This document shows positions 37,461 through 46,575 of a DNA stretch of 64,000 nucleotides, piece after piece. The position numbers and the translations under genes were made by a program. The notes under the pieces were generated by a model. That model ran no database searches and had not been told where the DNA came from. It saw nothing but the letters and a program-made list of their open reading frames with translations. Within the stretch, counting starts at the first letter, position 1, and every line of letters starts with the position of its first letter. The stretch covers positions 1-64,000 of the forward strand of contig JAILKE010000006.1 in NCBI GenBank assembly GCA_024694125.1. The letters run 5' to 3'. Source of the DNA: Bacteroidales bacterium. GTDB lineage: Bacteria; Bacteroidota; Bacteroidia; Bacteroidales; UBA3663.

Positions 37461-38732
37461 TCAATCAAAGAAGCCAGGCTGCTGATACTTGATGCCAAGT
37501 TCGCGATCTACCGTAGCCAAGATACCTTGTACCTGACCCATAGCAAACATACGGCCCAACAGAGTGTAGCCTGAATTGTGTCCGTGAGCAGACTCATCGA
37601 ATACACCGCCAGGCTGGTCCGTGAAGGTCATACCATGATCGACACGCATAGGAAGACGACGACCACTGTTGCACTTGCCACGCTGTTCAGCCTGCTCGAA
37701 GATACGGCACAGCTCAATCAGATCTCCACGGCCGCCGAGGTGCGAAGCTTCGGTGAAGTTACCATTAGGGAAGATGTGACATGAGCGGAGGTGTACGAAA
37801 TGAGTACGGTCAGCGAACTGACGTGCCATAGCTACGACATCATTGTGCTCACCTGCCGAGAAGGAACCTGCACAGAACGTGAGGCCATTATGAGGATTGG
37901 GCACTGCATCGAGCAACCACTGAACATCATCAACATTACCTACGATGCGAGGCAAACCGAAGACAGGATATGGTGGATCATCAGGATGCACGCACATATT
38001 GATGTCGTACTCCTCGCACACTGGCATGATAGCCTCCAACCAGTACTTCATGTTGGCCTGCAGCTGTGCCTTGTCGATGCCCTTATAGAGTTTCAACAGG
38101 TCGTGGAAAAGCTCCAATGGACGTTCGTCACCCTCCTTGAAGTTTCCGCTCACGAATCCCTGAGTCTTGATGATGATATTCTGTACCAGTTCGTGATCCT
38201 GCTCAGGAGTAGTAGTCTTCTTCATCTCATCGGCCTCAGCAACGAGGTCACGGCCCCACTTGTGGACCTTCGAGAATTCTGCCCAATCCTGACGAGCGCC
38301 ATCGCGCTTCAGGATATGAATGTCAAAATAGGCAAAGACACCCCAATCCATATAGAGATTGGTAGCACCATTGGGATTAGGATGTGACAAGTCGGTACGA
38401 GCCCAATCCAGTACAGGCATAAAGTTGTAGCAGATACACTTGATGCCCTCTTTACCGAGATTACGCAATGACTCCTTGTACACCTCAATCTGGTGCTCGC
38501 GGTCAGGGCCACCATACTTGATTGTTTCTACTACAGGAAGCGACTCTACGACGCTCCACTTCATACCATAAGACTCAATATAGACCTTGAGATCGTGAAT
38601 CTTCTCCTGAGTCCATACTTCGCCCAGGGGCACATCGTGCAAGGCAGTTACGATGCCTTCCACACCAATTTGCTTGAGTTGGGCAAGGGTAATCTTATCC
38701 TTCTTGCCGAACCATCGCCAAGTTCTTTCCAT
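37461..38732 (-). CDS. uxuA: Mannonate dehydratase
   Basis: 423 residues. MERTWRWFGKKDKITLAQLKQIGVEGIV at the N-terminus begins with MERTWRWFGKKD. Other motifs are DINMCVHPDDPPYPVFGLPRI and MRVDHGMTFTDQPGG. It converts D-mannonate to 2-keto-3-deoxygluconate with a divalent metal. It should be in an operon with uxuB (39354-40943). The palindrome starting at 38738 leaves only 5 bp before its ATG, so its leader is now part of a repeat. Confidence 0.94.
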   Translation of the reverse strand: MERTWRWFGKKDKITLAQLKQIGVEGIVTALHDVPLGEVWTQEKIHDLKVYIESYGMKWSVVESLPVVETIKYGGPDREHQIEVYKESLRNLGKEGIKCICYNFMPVLDWARTDLSHPNPNGATNLYMDWGVFAYFDIHILKRDGARQDWAEFSKVHKWGRDLVAEADEMKKTTTPEQDHELVQNIIIKTQGFVSGNFKEGDERPLELFHDLLKLYKGIDKAQLQANMKYWLEAIMPVCEEYDINMCVHPDDPPYPVFGLPRIVGNVDDVQWLLDAVPNPHNGLTFCAGSFSAGEHNDVVAMARQFADRTHFVHLRSCHIFPNGNFTEASHLGGRGDLIELCRIFEQAEQRGKCNSGRRLPMRVDHGMTFTDQPGGVFDESAHGHNSGYTLLGRMFAMGQVQGILATVDRELGIKYQQPGFFD

Positions 38733-38737
38733 ATCTG

Positions 38738-38777
38738 ACCCACTCCCCGACCCTCTCCCATTAGTAGGGAGAGGGAG
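38738..38777. repeat. Left palindromic end of the DUF559 cassette
   Basis: A 9-bp stem CCCTCTCCC/GGGAGAGGG with loop ATTAGTA sits behind ACCCACTCCCC. The inverted counterpart is at 39311-39350. Confidence 0.75.
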
Positions 38778-38785
38778 TATTTTGT

Positions 38786-39187
38786 TTATTCTCCCGGGAG
38801 TGGCTGGGGAGTTTTTATTTGATTAATGATTTCTTTTATCCGTTGTTCCACCTCTTCAATGCTAAACAACACCTGTTCATTGCGAAAACGGATGACATAT
38901 AGACCCATCTCATTCAGATGCTGCGACCTGGCCAGATCATCCTCATGTTGTACTCGTTCAGCATGATAACCGCCATCAACCTCAATAACGAGATTATAAT
39001 AGGGCAGCAGGAAATCTACAATATAATCTCCAACAATGTATTGCCTGAGCACTTTAGTACCGAATGACTCACCTCTCAAGTATTTCCACAACTGCCTTTC
39101 TGCCAATGTAGCATTGTTGCGATTCTCTCGGGCGAATTCCTTGAGCAACATATATCTATCCGGAGATGCTGTCCGATATTTCCACAT
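38786..39187 (-). CDS. DUF559 (Vsr/endonuclease-like) protein
   Basis: 133 residues (or 121 from Met13 at 39151). ATLAERQLWKYLRGESF, VLRQYIVGDYIVDFLLPYYN, LVIEVDGGYH and VIRFRNEQVL form the PD-(D/E)XK-like fold of DUF559. The Asp-Glu pair of the active site (IVDFLLP ... IEVDG) is intact. Its last residues (TPQPLPGE) are encoded by a third palindrome-related segment at 38791-38812. No methyltransferase partner is near. The gene lies inside a repeat-bounded cassette between uxuB and uxuA. Confidence 0.85.
   Translation of the reverse strand: MWKYRTASPDRYMLLKEFARENRNNATLAERQLWKYLRGESFGTKVLRQYIVGDYIVDFLLPYYNLVIEVDGGYHAERVQHEDDLARSQHLNEMGLYVIRFRNEQVLFSIEEVEQRIKEIINQIKTPQPLPGE
38791..38812 (-). 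repeat. Third palindrome-related segment inside the cassette
   Basis: CTCCCGGGAG plus ACTCCCCAG on the minus strand resembles the outer repeats but with a shorter loop. It overlaps the 3' end of the DUF559 gene. Confidence 0.55.
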
Positions 39188-39310
39188 ACATAGAGTTTAA
39201 AACTGCTCCAAGAGCATGCCTCGCCAAGAACGGCTTCGGCAGTGGACTGAAACTGAGAGCTGAAGCAGCCTGTTTCTGCGGGTATTTGTTCCAGGGTGCA
39301 TAGCATTATA

Positions 39311-39350
39311 TGCCCCCTCCCTATTAACGGGAGGGGGTTAGGGGGTGGGT
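39311..39350. repeat. Right palindromic end of the DUF559 cassette
   Basis: CCCCCTCCC/GGGAGGGGG with loop TATTAAC; read on the minus strand it matches the left end (38738-38777) at most positions, including ACCCAC at the outer border. It ends 3 bp before the uxuB stop. The sequence between 39188 and 39310 shows no further gene. Confidence 0.75.
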
Positions 39351-39353
39351 CTA

Positions 39354-40943
39354 TTATCTCTTCTCCACATACTTGTGCAGGGTAGCGCGGACAGCACCCT
39401 TGCCAGCATAGAGTTCCTTGACCATGCCCTCAATCTGAGCACCGAGACCAGCCTCGTAGAGGTCGATACCGAAGATGTCGGCACGAGAGAAGAGGTTCTT
39501 GAGCGGACTCCAATCCTGATCGGGCTTACCGATAGCCAAAGGAGCGACAATGGCCTGCAGTTCTTCCAGCTTAGGATCAGAAGAAGGAGTGAATGGCTGA
39601 AGATCATCATCAAGTGCCTTGAGGAATCGAGCATAACCAGCCAGAGTCAATGGAATGAGCACGAGATTGCTCATATCGAGGCCACGGGCCACATACTTCT
39701 TGATGGTCTCACCGAATCGGATAGGCAACTTCTGCGATGTATCGGTCGAGATACGCTGAGGTGCATCGGGCATGAATGGATTAGGCAGACGCTTGTTGAT
39801 GACTGCACCGATGAACTCATAAGGATTGAGCACACCTGGATCGGTAACAACAGGCATAGCCTCGATGTAACCAATCTTCTGGATGAAGGAACGCAGGTCA
39901 GCATCGGCCATCTCTGCTGAAATGAGATTGTAACCCAACATCACGCCGTAGATAGACATTGCGGTATGGAGAGGATTGAGGCAGGTAGTCACCTTCATCG
40001 TCTCGACCTTATCTACAGTCTCACGAGTAGTATAGAGCGTACCACCCAACTCGAGAGGTGGACGACCATTGGTATAATTATCTTCGATGACCAGATACTG
40101 AACCTCTTCGGCATTGACGAAAGGAGCTGTGAAGGTATGGCGCTCAGTCTCGAGGAAGTTGTTATCCTCAAAGCCATCAGCTGCCAACATCTCCTGAACC
40201 TTGACATGAGGACGAGGAGTAATCTTGTCAATCATAGACCATGGGAATGTGACCTTCTTCTCATCCTTGAGGTAAGAGAGGAAGCCAGCCTCGACCAATC
40301 CGTCTGCTACCCAATGTTCAGCATAGGCAAAGACACCAGCCTTGACCTTGTCACCATTGTGCGAGCAGTTGTCCATACTCTGCACAGTGAGGGGCAACTG
40401 ACCAGCCTTGTATCGTTCCAGGAGCAGGGCGCAGACCTTGCCCATAGCCAATACTGGATTGAGACCACGCTCCAGGTCAGCCGGAGCGACACTGTAGCCC
40501 TTCTCCGTGATGGTGAATGTAATCATCTGCAATGAAGGATTGCGGAAGATCTCAGTAAGGCGTGCCCAATCATCAGCGAACTGCTTATCTGCCTTGAGGC
40601 TCTCAGTTACCGAAGCAATGACCTTCTTCTCGATAGTACCCGATGACTGGAGACTGACCAAGAGAGAGAGGTTGTTATATGGACGATATGCACGGTCAAT
40701 AATCTCGTAGTCGAAGCTCTCAGCCACGATTACGCCACGATCGTACTTACCAGTATTGAGCGCATCATTCAGGATGGCTGCTGGAAAAGCACGGAAAATG
40801 TTACCTGCACCGAAATGTACCCATGTAGGGTTGTCGTGCGTCTTACGCGCTACAGCTGCGACATCAAACTTAGGCAGCTGGTAGCCTTTTGCTTCCCACT
40901 GGGCTGCATCGAAACCAGGGGCAAGAATATCATTAAGTTTCAT
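39354..40943 (-). CDS. uxuB: Fructuronate reductase / mannitol dehydrogenase family
   Basis: 529 residues. WVHFGAGNIFRAFPAAILN is the NAD-binding start. SMDNCSHNGDKVKAGVFAYA and MIDKITPRPH carry the substrate and catalytic Lys/Asn/His region of polyol dehydrogenases. NPLHTAMSIYGVMLGYN is typical. It reduces D-fructuronate to D-mannonate, the step before UxuA. Its position ahead of uxuA supports glucuronate or galacturonate use; the first isomerase is not in view. Confidence 0.92.
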   Translation of the reverse strand: MKLNDILAPGFDAAQWEAKGYQLPKFDVAAVARKTHDNPTWVHFGAGNIFRAFPAAILNDALNTGKYDRGVIVAESFDYEIIDRAYRPYNNLSLLVSLQSSGTIEKKVIASVTESLKADKQFADDWARLTEIFRNPSLQMITFTITEKGYSVAPADLERGLNPVLAMGKVCALLLERYKAGQLPLTVQSMDNCSHNGDKVKAGVFAYAEHWVADGLVEAGFLSYLKDEKKVTFPWSMIDKITPRPHVKVQEMLAADGFEDNNFLETERHTFTAPFVNAEEVQYLVIEDNYTNGRPPLELGGTLYTTRETVDKVETMKVTTCLNPLHTAMSIYGVMLGYNLISAEMADADLRSFIQKIGYIEAMPVVTDPGVLNPYEFIGAVINKRLPNPFMPDAPQRISTDTSQKLPIRFGETIKKYVARGLDMSNLVLIPLTLAGYARFLKALDDDLQPFTPSSDPKLEELQAIVAPLAIGKPDQDWSPLKNLFSRADIFGIDLYEAGLGAQIEGMVKELYAGKGAVRATLHKYVEKR

Positions 40944-40995
40944 ATAAATGTTGTTAAATGAAGTAACAAATATTATCTAATTATAACAGGCTATA

Positions 40996-42324
40996 TTACA
41001 ACGACGGCAAGCTCATGCCATAAATCTTGCGATACAGGTCGAGAGCATAGACATCGGTCATGCCCGATATATAGTCGAGCACCGCCATGATACGAACCTC
41101 AGGCTGTTCGGACTTGACCTCATACTGAGAGGGCACACGATCCAGGAGCAAGCGGCTATAGGCCTTGTTGGGGTTATTGACCGCATCCAACAGACGATCG
41201 AGCAATACAGAAATGATCTGATGACCGGCGATTTCAATCTCCACCACCTGATGGGCATTGTAGATTCGTTGTACAGCCAGTTTGCTGCAAGCCTGATATG
41301 CCTTGCGAGGCACCTCGCTGACATGTTCGATAAACGGGCCCGAGAAAGAACCGGACAGAATCTCCTGCTCATGGTTATTGAACACCTCCCCGCACTCATA
41401 GACCAAAGTGCCGATCACTCGGCTGCGCAGATAGGCTATCTGTTCGTTGTCATCAGCCAGATGGGTCAATCCACGTTCTACCTTGCCACGCGTCTCGCCC
41501 TCGAAGAACTGAAGCAGCAGTTCGATGGTATCCTCCTGCGTGAGCAGTTTCAGGTGGCAGGCATCCTCGATGTCCATGATCTGGTAACAGATATCGTCCG
41601 CTGCCTCGACCAGCCATACCAGAGGATGTCGGCTGTAACGACGGCACTCGGCATCAAGCGGCTGCATTCCGAGATGTTCCACCACACGGTGAAAAGCCTC
41701 CTGCTCCGAAGCAAAGAAACCGAACTTCGGTTTGTGGGTTGCTTCCAACGAGGAATAGGGATACTTGATGATAGAGGCCAATGTCGAATAGGTCAAGGCA
41801 AAACCACCTTGGCGTCGGCCATTGAACTGATGACTGAGCAGGCGGAAAGCATTGGCATTACCATCATAGTGCGTGATGTCGCTCCATACCTGAGGATTGA
41901 GCCCATCCCGATAATGGAGGCCCGCACCCTCGCTGAAATAGGATATGATGGCACGTTCACCACTATGACCGAAGGGCGGATTGCCCATATCGTGAGCCAG
42001 ACAGGCCGTTGCAACGATATCATCGAGGCTCTCCAACTTGGCGGTCCATTCCTCCCCCTTGTACTTTTCTGCAAGGAAAACGGCGGCATTGCTGGCCAAT
42101 GAACGACCCACGCAACTCACCTCCAGGCTATGGGTCAATCGGTTATGGACGAAGATGCTGCCCGGCAGAGGGAAAACCTGAGTCTTGTTCTGCAATCGGC
42201 GGAAAGCCGAAGAGAAAATCAGGCGGTCATAATCCCGCTGAAATTCATTGCGTGTATGTTGACCCTGCGTCAAGTGTTCCTGTCCGAAACGCAAGGCAGA
42301 GAGCAAAGTGTCCCATTGCATCAT
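40996..42324 (-). CDS. dgt: dGTP triphosphohydrolase (HD domain)
   Basis: 442 residues from the ATG at 42324 (the second Met at 42321 is equally possible). EFQRDYDRLIFSSAFRRLQ, KTQVFPLP, NRLTHSLEVSC, CLAHDMGNPPFGHSGE (HD metal site) and YPYSSLEATHKPKFG define it. It cleaves dGTP to deoxyguanosine and triphosphate. A perfect promoter lies just upstream; codons to 42354 are not needed. Confidence 0.95.
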   Translation of the reverse strand: MMQWDTLLSALRFGQEHLTQGQHTRNEFQRDYDRLIFSSAFRRLQNKTQVFPLPGSIFVHNRLTHSLEVSCVGRSLASNAAVFLAEKYKGEEWTAKLESLDDIVATACLAHDMGNPPFGHSGERAIISYFSEGAGLHYRDGLNPQVWSDITHYDGNANAFRLLSHQFNGRRQGGFALTYSTLASIIKYPYSSLEATHKPKFGFFASEQEAFHRVVEHLGMQPLDAECRRYSRHPLVWLVEAADDICYQIMDIEDACHLKLLTQEDTIELLLQFFEGETRGKVERGLTHLADDNEQIAYLRSRVIGTLVYECGEVFNNHEQEILSGSFSGPFIEHVSEVPRKAYQACSKLAVQRIYNAHQVVEIEIAGHQIISVLLDRLLDAVNNPNKAYSRLLLDRVPSQYEVKSEQPEVRIMAVLDYISGMTDVYALDLYRKIYGMSLPSL

Positions 42325-42391
42325 AATAAAATTTTTACATTTTAAAATAAACAATCAATAATGGGCCGCAAAAGCTATTTATAACGTGCGG

Positions 42392-42423
42392 CAAAGATAT
42401 AGTTTTTTTGAGAGTCCGCCAAA
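42392..42423 (-). promoter_or_regulatory. Promoter of dgt
   Basis: Minus strand: TTTG (42420-42423), 20-bp spacer, TATCTTTG (42392-42399). Confidence 0.75.
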
Positions 42424-42462
42424 TAATTATTGAACGAAAACTTTACCTGTCATTCAAATGTA

Positions 42463-43107
42463 TCATTTTTTACCTAAATTTGATACAAATTTACAGAAGC
42501 TACTTATACCACAATCAGCGCATTTAGGGTTGCGTGCGGTACATACGTAACGCCCATGCAGGATGAGCCAATGATGGGCCAAGGGAATCAATTCACCGGG
42601 GATATTGTCCGTCAATGTGCGTTCAGTAGCCAGAGGTGTACGGCTGTTGTTGGTCAATCCAATACGGTTGGCGACACGGAAGACGTGAGTATCGACCGCC
42701 ATGGTCGGTTTGTTGTATATCACCGCAGATATGACATTGGCCGTCTTGCGTCCCACTCCAGGCAAGCTCAACAGGGCATCATAATCCTCAGGTACCTCAC
42801 CGCCATAGTCATCGACCAACCGTTGAGCCATAGCAACGAGATGTTCAGCCTTGGCATGTGGGTAGGAGATGCTCTTGACATACTCATACACCTCGTCGGC
42901 TGTCTGACGCGCCATAGCCTCGGCCGTAGGGAATGCCCGCAGCAGTTCGGGAGTAACCATATTAACCCGCTTGTCCGTGCATTGGGCAGACAAGATAACC
43001 GCCACCAACAACTCAAACGGGTTGTGGTAGATCAATTCGGTCTGTGCATTGGGTTGATTGGCCAGAAAATAGGCAATCACACCCTCGTATCGCTGTCTTG
43101 TAGTCAC
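42463..43107 (-). CDS. nth: Endonuclease III (DNA glycosylase/AP lyase)
   Basis: 214 residues from a GTG at 43107 (VTTRQRYEGVIAYFLANQ), which aligns with the family N-terminus. The frame is open to 43182 but the extra residues look like leader. LVAVILSAQCTDKRVN, the HhH motif LPGVGRKTANVI with its catalytic Lys, and VDTHVFRVANRIGL with the catalytic Asp are present. The [4Fe-4S] cluster ligands follow C-x6-C-x2-C-x5-C. It removes oxidised pyrimidines. It follows the fused methyltransferase gene by 75 bp. Confidence 0.95.
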   Translation of the reverse strand: MTTRQRYEGVIAYFLANQPNAQTELIYHNPFELLVAVILSAQCTDKRVNMVTPELLRAFPTAEAMARQTADEVYEYVKSISYPHAKAEHLVAMAQRLVDDYGGEVPEDYDALLSLPGVGRKTANVISAVIYNKPTMAVDTHVFRVANRIGLTNNSRTPLATERTLTDNIPGELIPLAHHWLILHGRYVCTARNPKCADCGISSFCKFVSNLGKK

Positions 43108-43182
43108 TTTTATTATGGGGTTAAGGTTAAAGGTTGATTGGGGCCTGTACTCACAGCAAATAGTAAAGCAGTCCTCGTGCAA

Positions 43183-45297
43183 TCAGCGTTCGTAGGCTAT
43201 ACGGCGCAGACGTCCATCGACGAACTCCAGCACGCGGCGACCGGCATAATGCCAGCACTCGACCATACCGCCCTTCGTCTCATATCGTTCGAAACGCTGA
43301 GGACGCCCCCACGACAGACGCGCCTCCTCGAGCGTCATATCGATCTGCACCTGATTGGACTGAATCATGTTCCACACGCGAGCCGTAATGTCGGGATACT
43401 TCAGGTATGGATCAGTCGTAGAGAAGAAGCGTTGAACGGGCGTAGAAGTAGCCTCCTCGCGACTATCGGGCAGAGAGGTAAAAATCGACGCCACAGCACC
43501 CGAAGGGTGTCTGAACCATATCTGCAACGGAGCAGTCTGCCGTCCCACTGTCACGGAGTCGATATGTACAGGCACGAACTTGGTCAACCGTACCGTATCG
43601 GCCGTGATGAGCCTTTCGTCGTTGATGAGCAGGTACAACTGTCGGCCACGCAGACGCAGGTCACTCTCACGGACTGGATCCAGGGCACACAGAGAATTGA
43701 GTGCCGGACGATAGGTTGTATCGCCTACCTGGCTCATCAATCGGCCCGTGGCAAAGAGGTAGAGCCGGTCGTGCGGACTACGGAAGACCAACTGCATACA
43801 TTGCTGACCCATCCAGTCCTCTTGGCTCAATATTCCATCGAAGGTCCATACTGTCTGGGCATAGTTCAATGTGTCAAACTTCAAATCGGGCTCCTGCGGA
43901 CGCAGGGAGACATCCAGCCTGTCGCTCAGATGCACGAACTCCTTACCTTGATTCCACAGGCATGGGGCCTCGAGCTGCACCCCCTTCAGGAGGCTCTCTA
44001 CAGTCACTTCGGGTGCTGCATGGCGCTTGCGACGGGCGAACAGCAATCCCGGCATCAGTACCAGGACGAGCAGCAGCATGACCTTGCGGCACAACATCAA
44101 CCAGGCATCGCGATGGCCGAACGTCGTGCCGAACAGATAGGACTCTCCCCCATCGCGTATGCCCGTCTTGCGCCTCAAGGCATCGGCCGAAAGGGGAAAA
44201 TTACGGGTAGCAATATTGGCCTGGGGTACCTGCACGCGCAGAGACTTGAGCAATTTACTGGAGTTTGGCATAGATTGTTCGATCTTGAATATTCGGCCAG
44301 GGAATGAGGATTCCAGCCGATCGGAAATGTATAAATGACTGTTAGGGCCCACCTTGCGCACTCCATACAGCGAACAGGGCAGGCGGAAGGCGCCAGCCTT
44401 GAGCAACGTCACATCGGGCTCGTACAACCAGCCCTGCACGCCTCCCTCGGCCACGGCAACCTCATCACAATATTCTACGGGAGCCTGGGGTTCATCTCCC
44501 CACAGATAGTTCATACGGACCTCGTCCTGTGTCCGGAAGTCGATGCAGTGTACCTCAATCTGGGACTCGGGGACAGGTGTAGCCTCTGCCCTCTCACCAT
44601 CCAGCACCAGGAGCACCTCCTTGCACTCATTGCGCACCGCCACTATATGTATCTGGGTCAATCCAGGCATCTGTGCCACGATGCTGGCCACATCAGCCAT
44701 AGGCGAAACCTTGACGATCAGACGCCGACAATGCCGCAGCAGTTCACTACGCCAAGCCACCACATCCGGTTCGCAGTCCGACAGACGATATACCCGACTC
44801 CCATCGGCGGCACGTCGGGCTGGGTCCAGATAGATAGTATCGACATCCGGTATATCCTCGACCCGGGCATCGGTATGGCGCACTTCGATATTGTCCGCTC
44901 CGAGTTGGCCGAAGTTGTGCCGCGCCACTTCGCACAGTTCCTCCTGACGCTCGTGATAGATGGCCCGCTCCAGACCTCGGCTCATATAGTAACAATCGAC
45001 CCCCATTCCCCCGGTCAAATCGCACAGAGACTGGCCCACGACCAATGCACGCTTATATTGCGCCGTCTGCTGCGAACTGCATTGCTCGGCTGGGACACGG
45101 CCACCCATGATGAGTTGTACACCCGGTGCGACCCAGTCGGGCAGCTTGTGGCGCAACTGCTGTCGCACCTCTATCTGAGCAGCTGCCCATCGGACATCTA
45201 TACCTGGATATCGGGAGGCAGCGAGCAAGAGTCGGGCGGGATCATCGTCGGCATGTTCGCTCAAAAAAGAGCACATTTCGGTAGTCAATTGCATCAT
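43183..45297 (-). CDS. Fusion: THUMP-like class I SAM methyltransferase + secreted domain with internal signal peptide
   Basis: 704 residues. Residues 1-406 form a complete family protein: SLCDLTGGMGVDCYYMSRGL, IYLDPARRAADGSRVYRLS, and the ending ESYLFGTTFGHRDAWLMLC, where related proteins stop. Without a stop codon the frame then runs into MLLLVLVLMPGLLFA (residues 407-421), a typical signal peptide, and a 280-residue domain (VTVESLLKGVQLEAPCLWNQ to the C-terminus) of no recognised family. An internal start at 44079 would make the second part alone. Either stop-codon loss, a sequencing error, or internal translation must be considered. Confidence 0.8.
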   Translation of the reverse strand: MMQLTTEMCSFLSEHADDDPARLLLAASRYPGIDVRWAAAQIEVRQQLRHKLPDWVAPGVQLIMGGRVPAEQCSSQQTAQYKRALVVGQSLCDLTGGMGVDCYYMSRGLERAIYHERQEELCEVARHNFGQLGADNIEVRHTDARVEDIPDVDTIYLDPARRAADGSRVYRLSDCEPDVVAWRSELLRHCRRLIVKVSPMADVASIVAQMPGLTQIHIVAVRNECKEVLLVLDGERAEATPVPESQIEVHCIDFRTQDEVRMNYLWGDEPQAPVEYCDEVAVAEGGVQGWLYEPDVTLLKAGAFRLPCSLYGVRKVGPNSHLYISDRLESSFPGRIFKIEQSMPNSSKLLKSLRVQVPQANIATRNFPLSADALRRKTGIRDGGESYLFGTTFGHRDAWLMLCRKVMLLLVLVLMPGLLFARRKRHAAPEVTVESLLKGVQLEAPCLWNQGKEFVHLSDRLDVSLRPQEPDLKFDTLNYAQTVWTFDGILSQEDWMGQQCMQLVFRSPHDRLYLFATGRLMSQVGDTTYRPALNSLCALDPVRESDLRLRGRQLYLLINDERLITADTVRLTKFVPVHIDSVTVGRQTAPLQIWFRHPSGAVASIFTSLPDSREEATSTPVQRFFSTTDPYLKYPDITARVWNMIQSNQVQIDMTLEEARLSWGRPQRFERYETKGGMVECWHYAGRRVLEFVDGRLRRIAYER

Positions 45298-45315
45298 TTA
45301 CCTATAAAAATTGCA

Positions 45316-45323
45316 CAAAAATA
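45316..45323 (-). promoter_or_regulatory. -7-like box of the fusion gene
   Basis: Minus-strand TATTTTTG at 45316-45323; no clear TTTG at the right distance. Confidence 0.45.
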
Positions 45324-45424
45324 ACGATTTTTCTTCTAAAAAACGCCATTATTCAATAAAAAATATTAATTTCGCACCGCGAAAATAAAGTTACACGGTA
45401 AAAAACGCCAAAACAGCATAAAAA

Positions 45425-46354
45425 ATGATTGAATTCTGGAAGTGCGAATCAGGTTTCAAGCAGTTGTCCGAATGGCAGAGCGACTGTTGGATTCAGGTCA
45501 CAGCTCCTACCGAAGAGGAGCTCAAGGAACTGGAGACTCGTTTCGATGCACCTATGGACTTCATACAGGATGCAGAAGATGCAGAAGAACGCCCTCGTAC
45601 AGAGAGCGAGGCTGGTTGGCTCATGACCTTGCTCCGCGTGCCCAGCAAAGAAGTGGACAGCGACGGGGACTCCATCTACAGTACCATGCCATTGGCCCTG
45701 CTGATACACGGAGATGTCTTTATTTCGGTCTGTTTCTATCGCAATGAGATGGTTTCGGACTTCATCCGTTGGACCAATCGCAAGATGATCGAAGAGCGTG
45801 AGCGCTATGACTTGATGCTGTCGCTGTTCCTGTCCAGTTCTGTCTGGTACCTGAAGTACCTCAAACAGATGAACGTCATGATGAAAGCTGCCGAAGAGGC
45901 GCTCGAGGACTCGATGGACAATGACCGACTGCAGCAGATAATGCGCATCGAGAAGTTCTTGGTCTATTTCATCACTTCTCTGCGTGGCAATGAGGTGGTA
46001 CTGGTCCGACTCAAGAAGCATCTACGCCACCTGCAGTACGACGAAGACCTCCTGGATGATGTTGAGGTCGAGTTACAACAGGCCTATACCACGGCCAATA
46101 TATACAGCGAGGTCTTGGAACGTCAGCGCAGTTCATACTCGAGCATTATCAGCAACAACCTGAATGCCATAATGAAACGGCTCACCACCATCACCATCAT
46201 CTTGATGATTCCAGCCGCTATATCAGGCTTCTTCGGCATGAATGTGCCCAACGGTCTGGAGCACTGGTGGCCCGCCTTTGGCTGCATCGTGGTGTTCACC
46301 TTGATTCTCATTATTATATGTTATGTGATATTCAAGAGGAAAAACCTATTCTAA
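45425..46354 (+). CDS. corA: CorA-type magnesium/divalent cation transporter
   Basis: 309 residues. N-terminal cytoplasmic domain, long stalk helix (about 130-245), then two C-terminal helices with the signature GMN in SGFFGMNVPNGLEHW and a short basic tail KRKNLF. It forms a pentameric inner-membrane channel. It ends near a terminator. Confidence 0.95.
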   Translation: MIEFWKCESGFKQLSEWQSDCWIQVTAPTEEELKELETRFDAPMDFIQDAEDAEERPRTESEAGWLMTLLRVPSKEVDSDGDSIYSTMPLALLIHGDVFISVCFYRNEMVSDFIRWTNRKMIEERERYDLMLSLFLSSSVWYLKYLKQMNVMMKAAEEALEDSMDNDRLQQIMRIEKFLVYFITSLRGNEVVLVRLKKHLRHLQYDEDLLDDVEVELQQAYTTANIYSEVLERQRSSYSSIISNNLNAIMKRLTTITIILMIPAAISGFFGMNVPNGLEHWWPAFGCIVVFTLILIIICYVIFKRKNLF

Positions 46355-46380
46355 GCACATCTATACAACAATATAACCGA

Positions 46381-46414
46381 GTGAGCAAGTAGTCTTCTAC
46401 CTGCTCACTTTTTT
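46381..46414 (+). terminator. Terminator of corA
   Basis: GTGAGCAAGTAG pairs with CTACCTGCTCAC with one mismatch around a TCTT loop, followed by TTTTTT. Confidence 0.8.
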
Positions 46415-46474
46415 ATTGTCACTCTGCGCCGACATACCGACTTTTAGCTACTCACTAATAGCCATTTATAGGTA

Positions 46475-46505
46475 TTGTCCAATTAAAAATAAACAACTAC
46501 CTTTG
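46475..46505 (+). promoter_or_regulatory. Promoter of the DUF2023 gene
   Basis: TTG (46475-46477), 20-bp spacer, TACCTTTG (46498-46505), then CACC. Confidence 0.7.
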
Positions 46506-46575
46506 CACCCGAAAAAAATTGGTAAAAACGGTAAATACGGTAATTACGTTATAATACCCTCATAGTAACAACACA

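Noticed and set aside
38786-39187. A restriction-modification or Vsr repair gene
   Set aside because: No methyltransferase or specificity gene is near; DUF559 alone does not support it.
39076-39306. A 76-residue minus-strand frame in the cassette
   Set aside because: It overlaps the 5' part of the DUF559 gene in another frame and has no recognisable features.
38738-39350. A classical insertion sequence
   Set aside because: There is no transposase, and no flanking direct duplication is visible.
43138-44307. A 389-residue plus-strand frame opposite the methyltransferase fusion gene
   Set aside because: No family features; it runs opposite the real gene.
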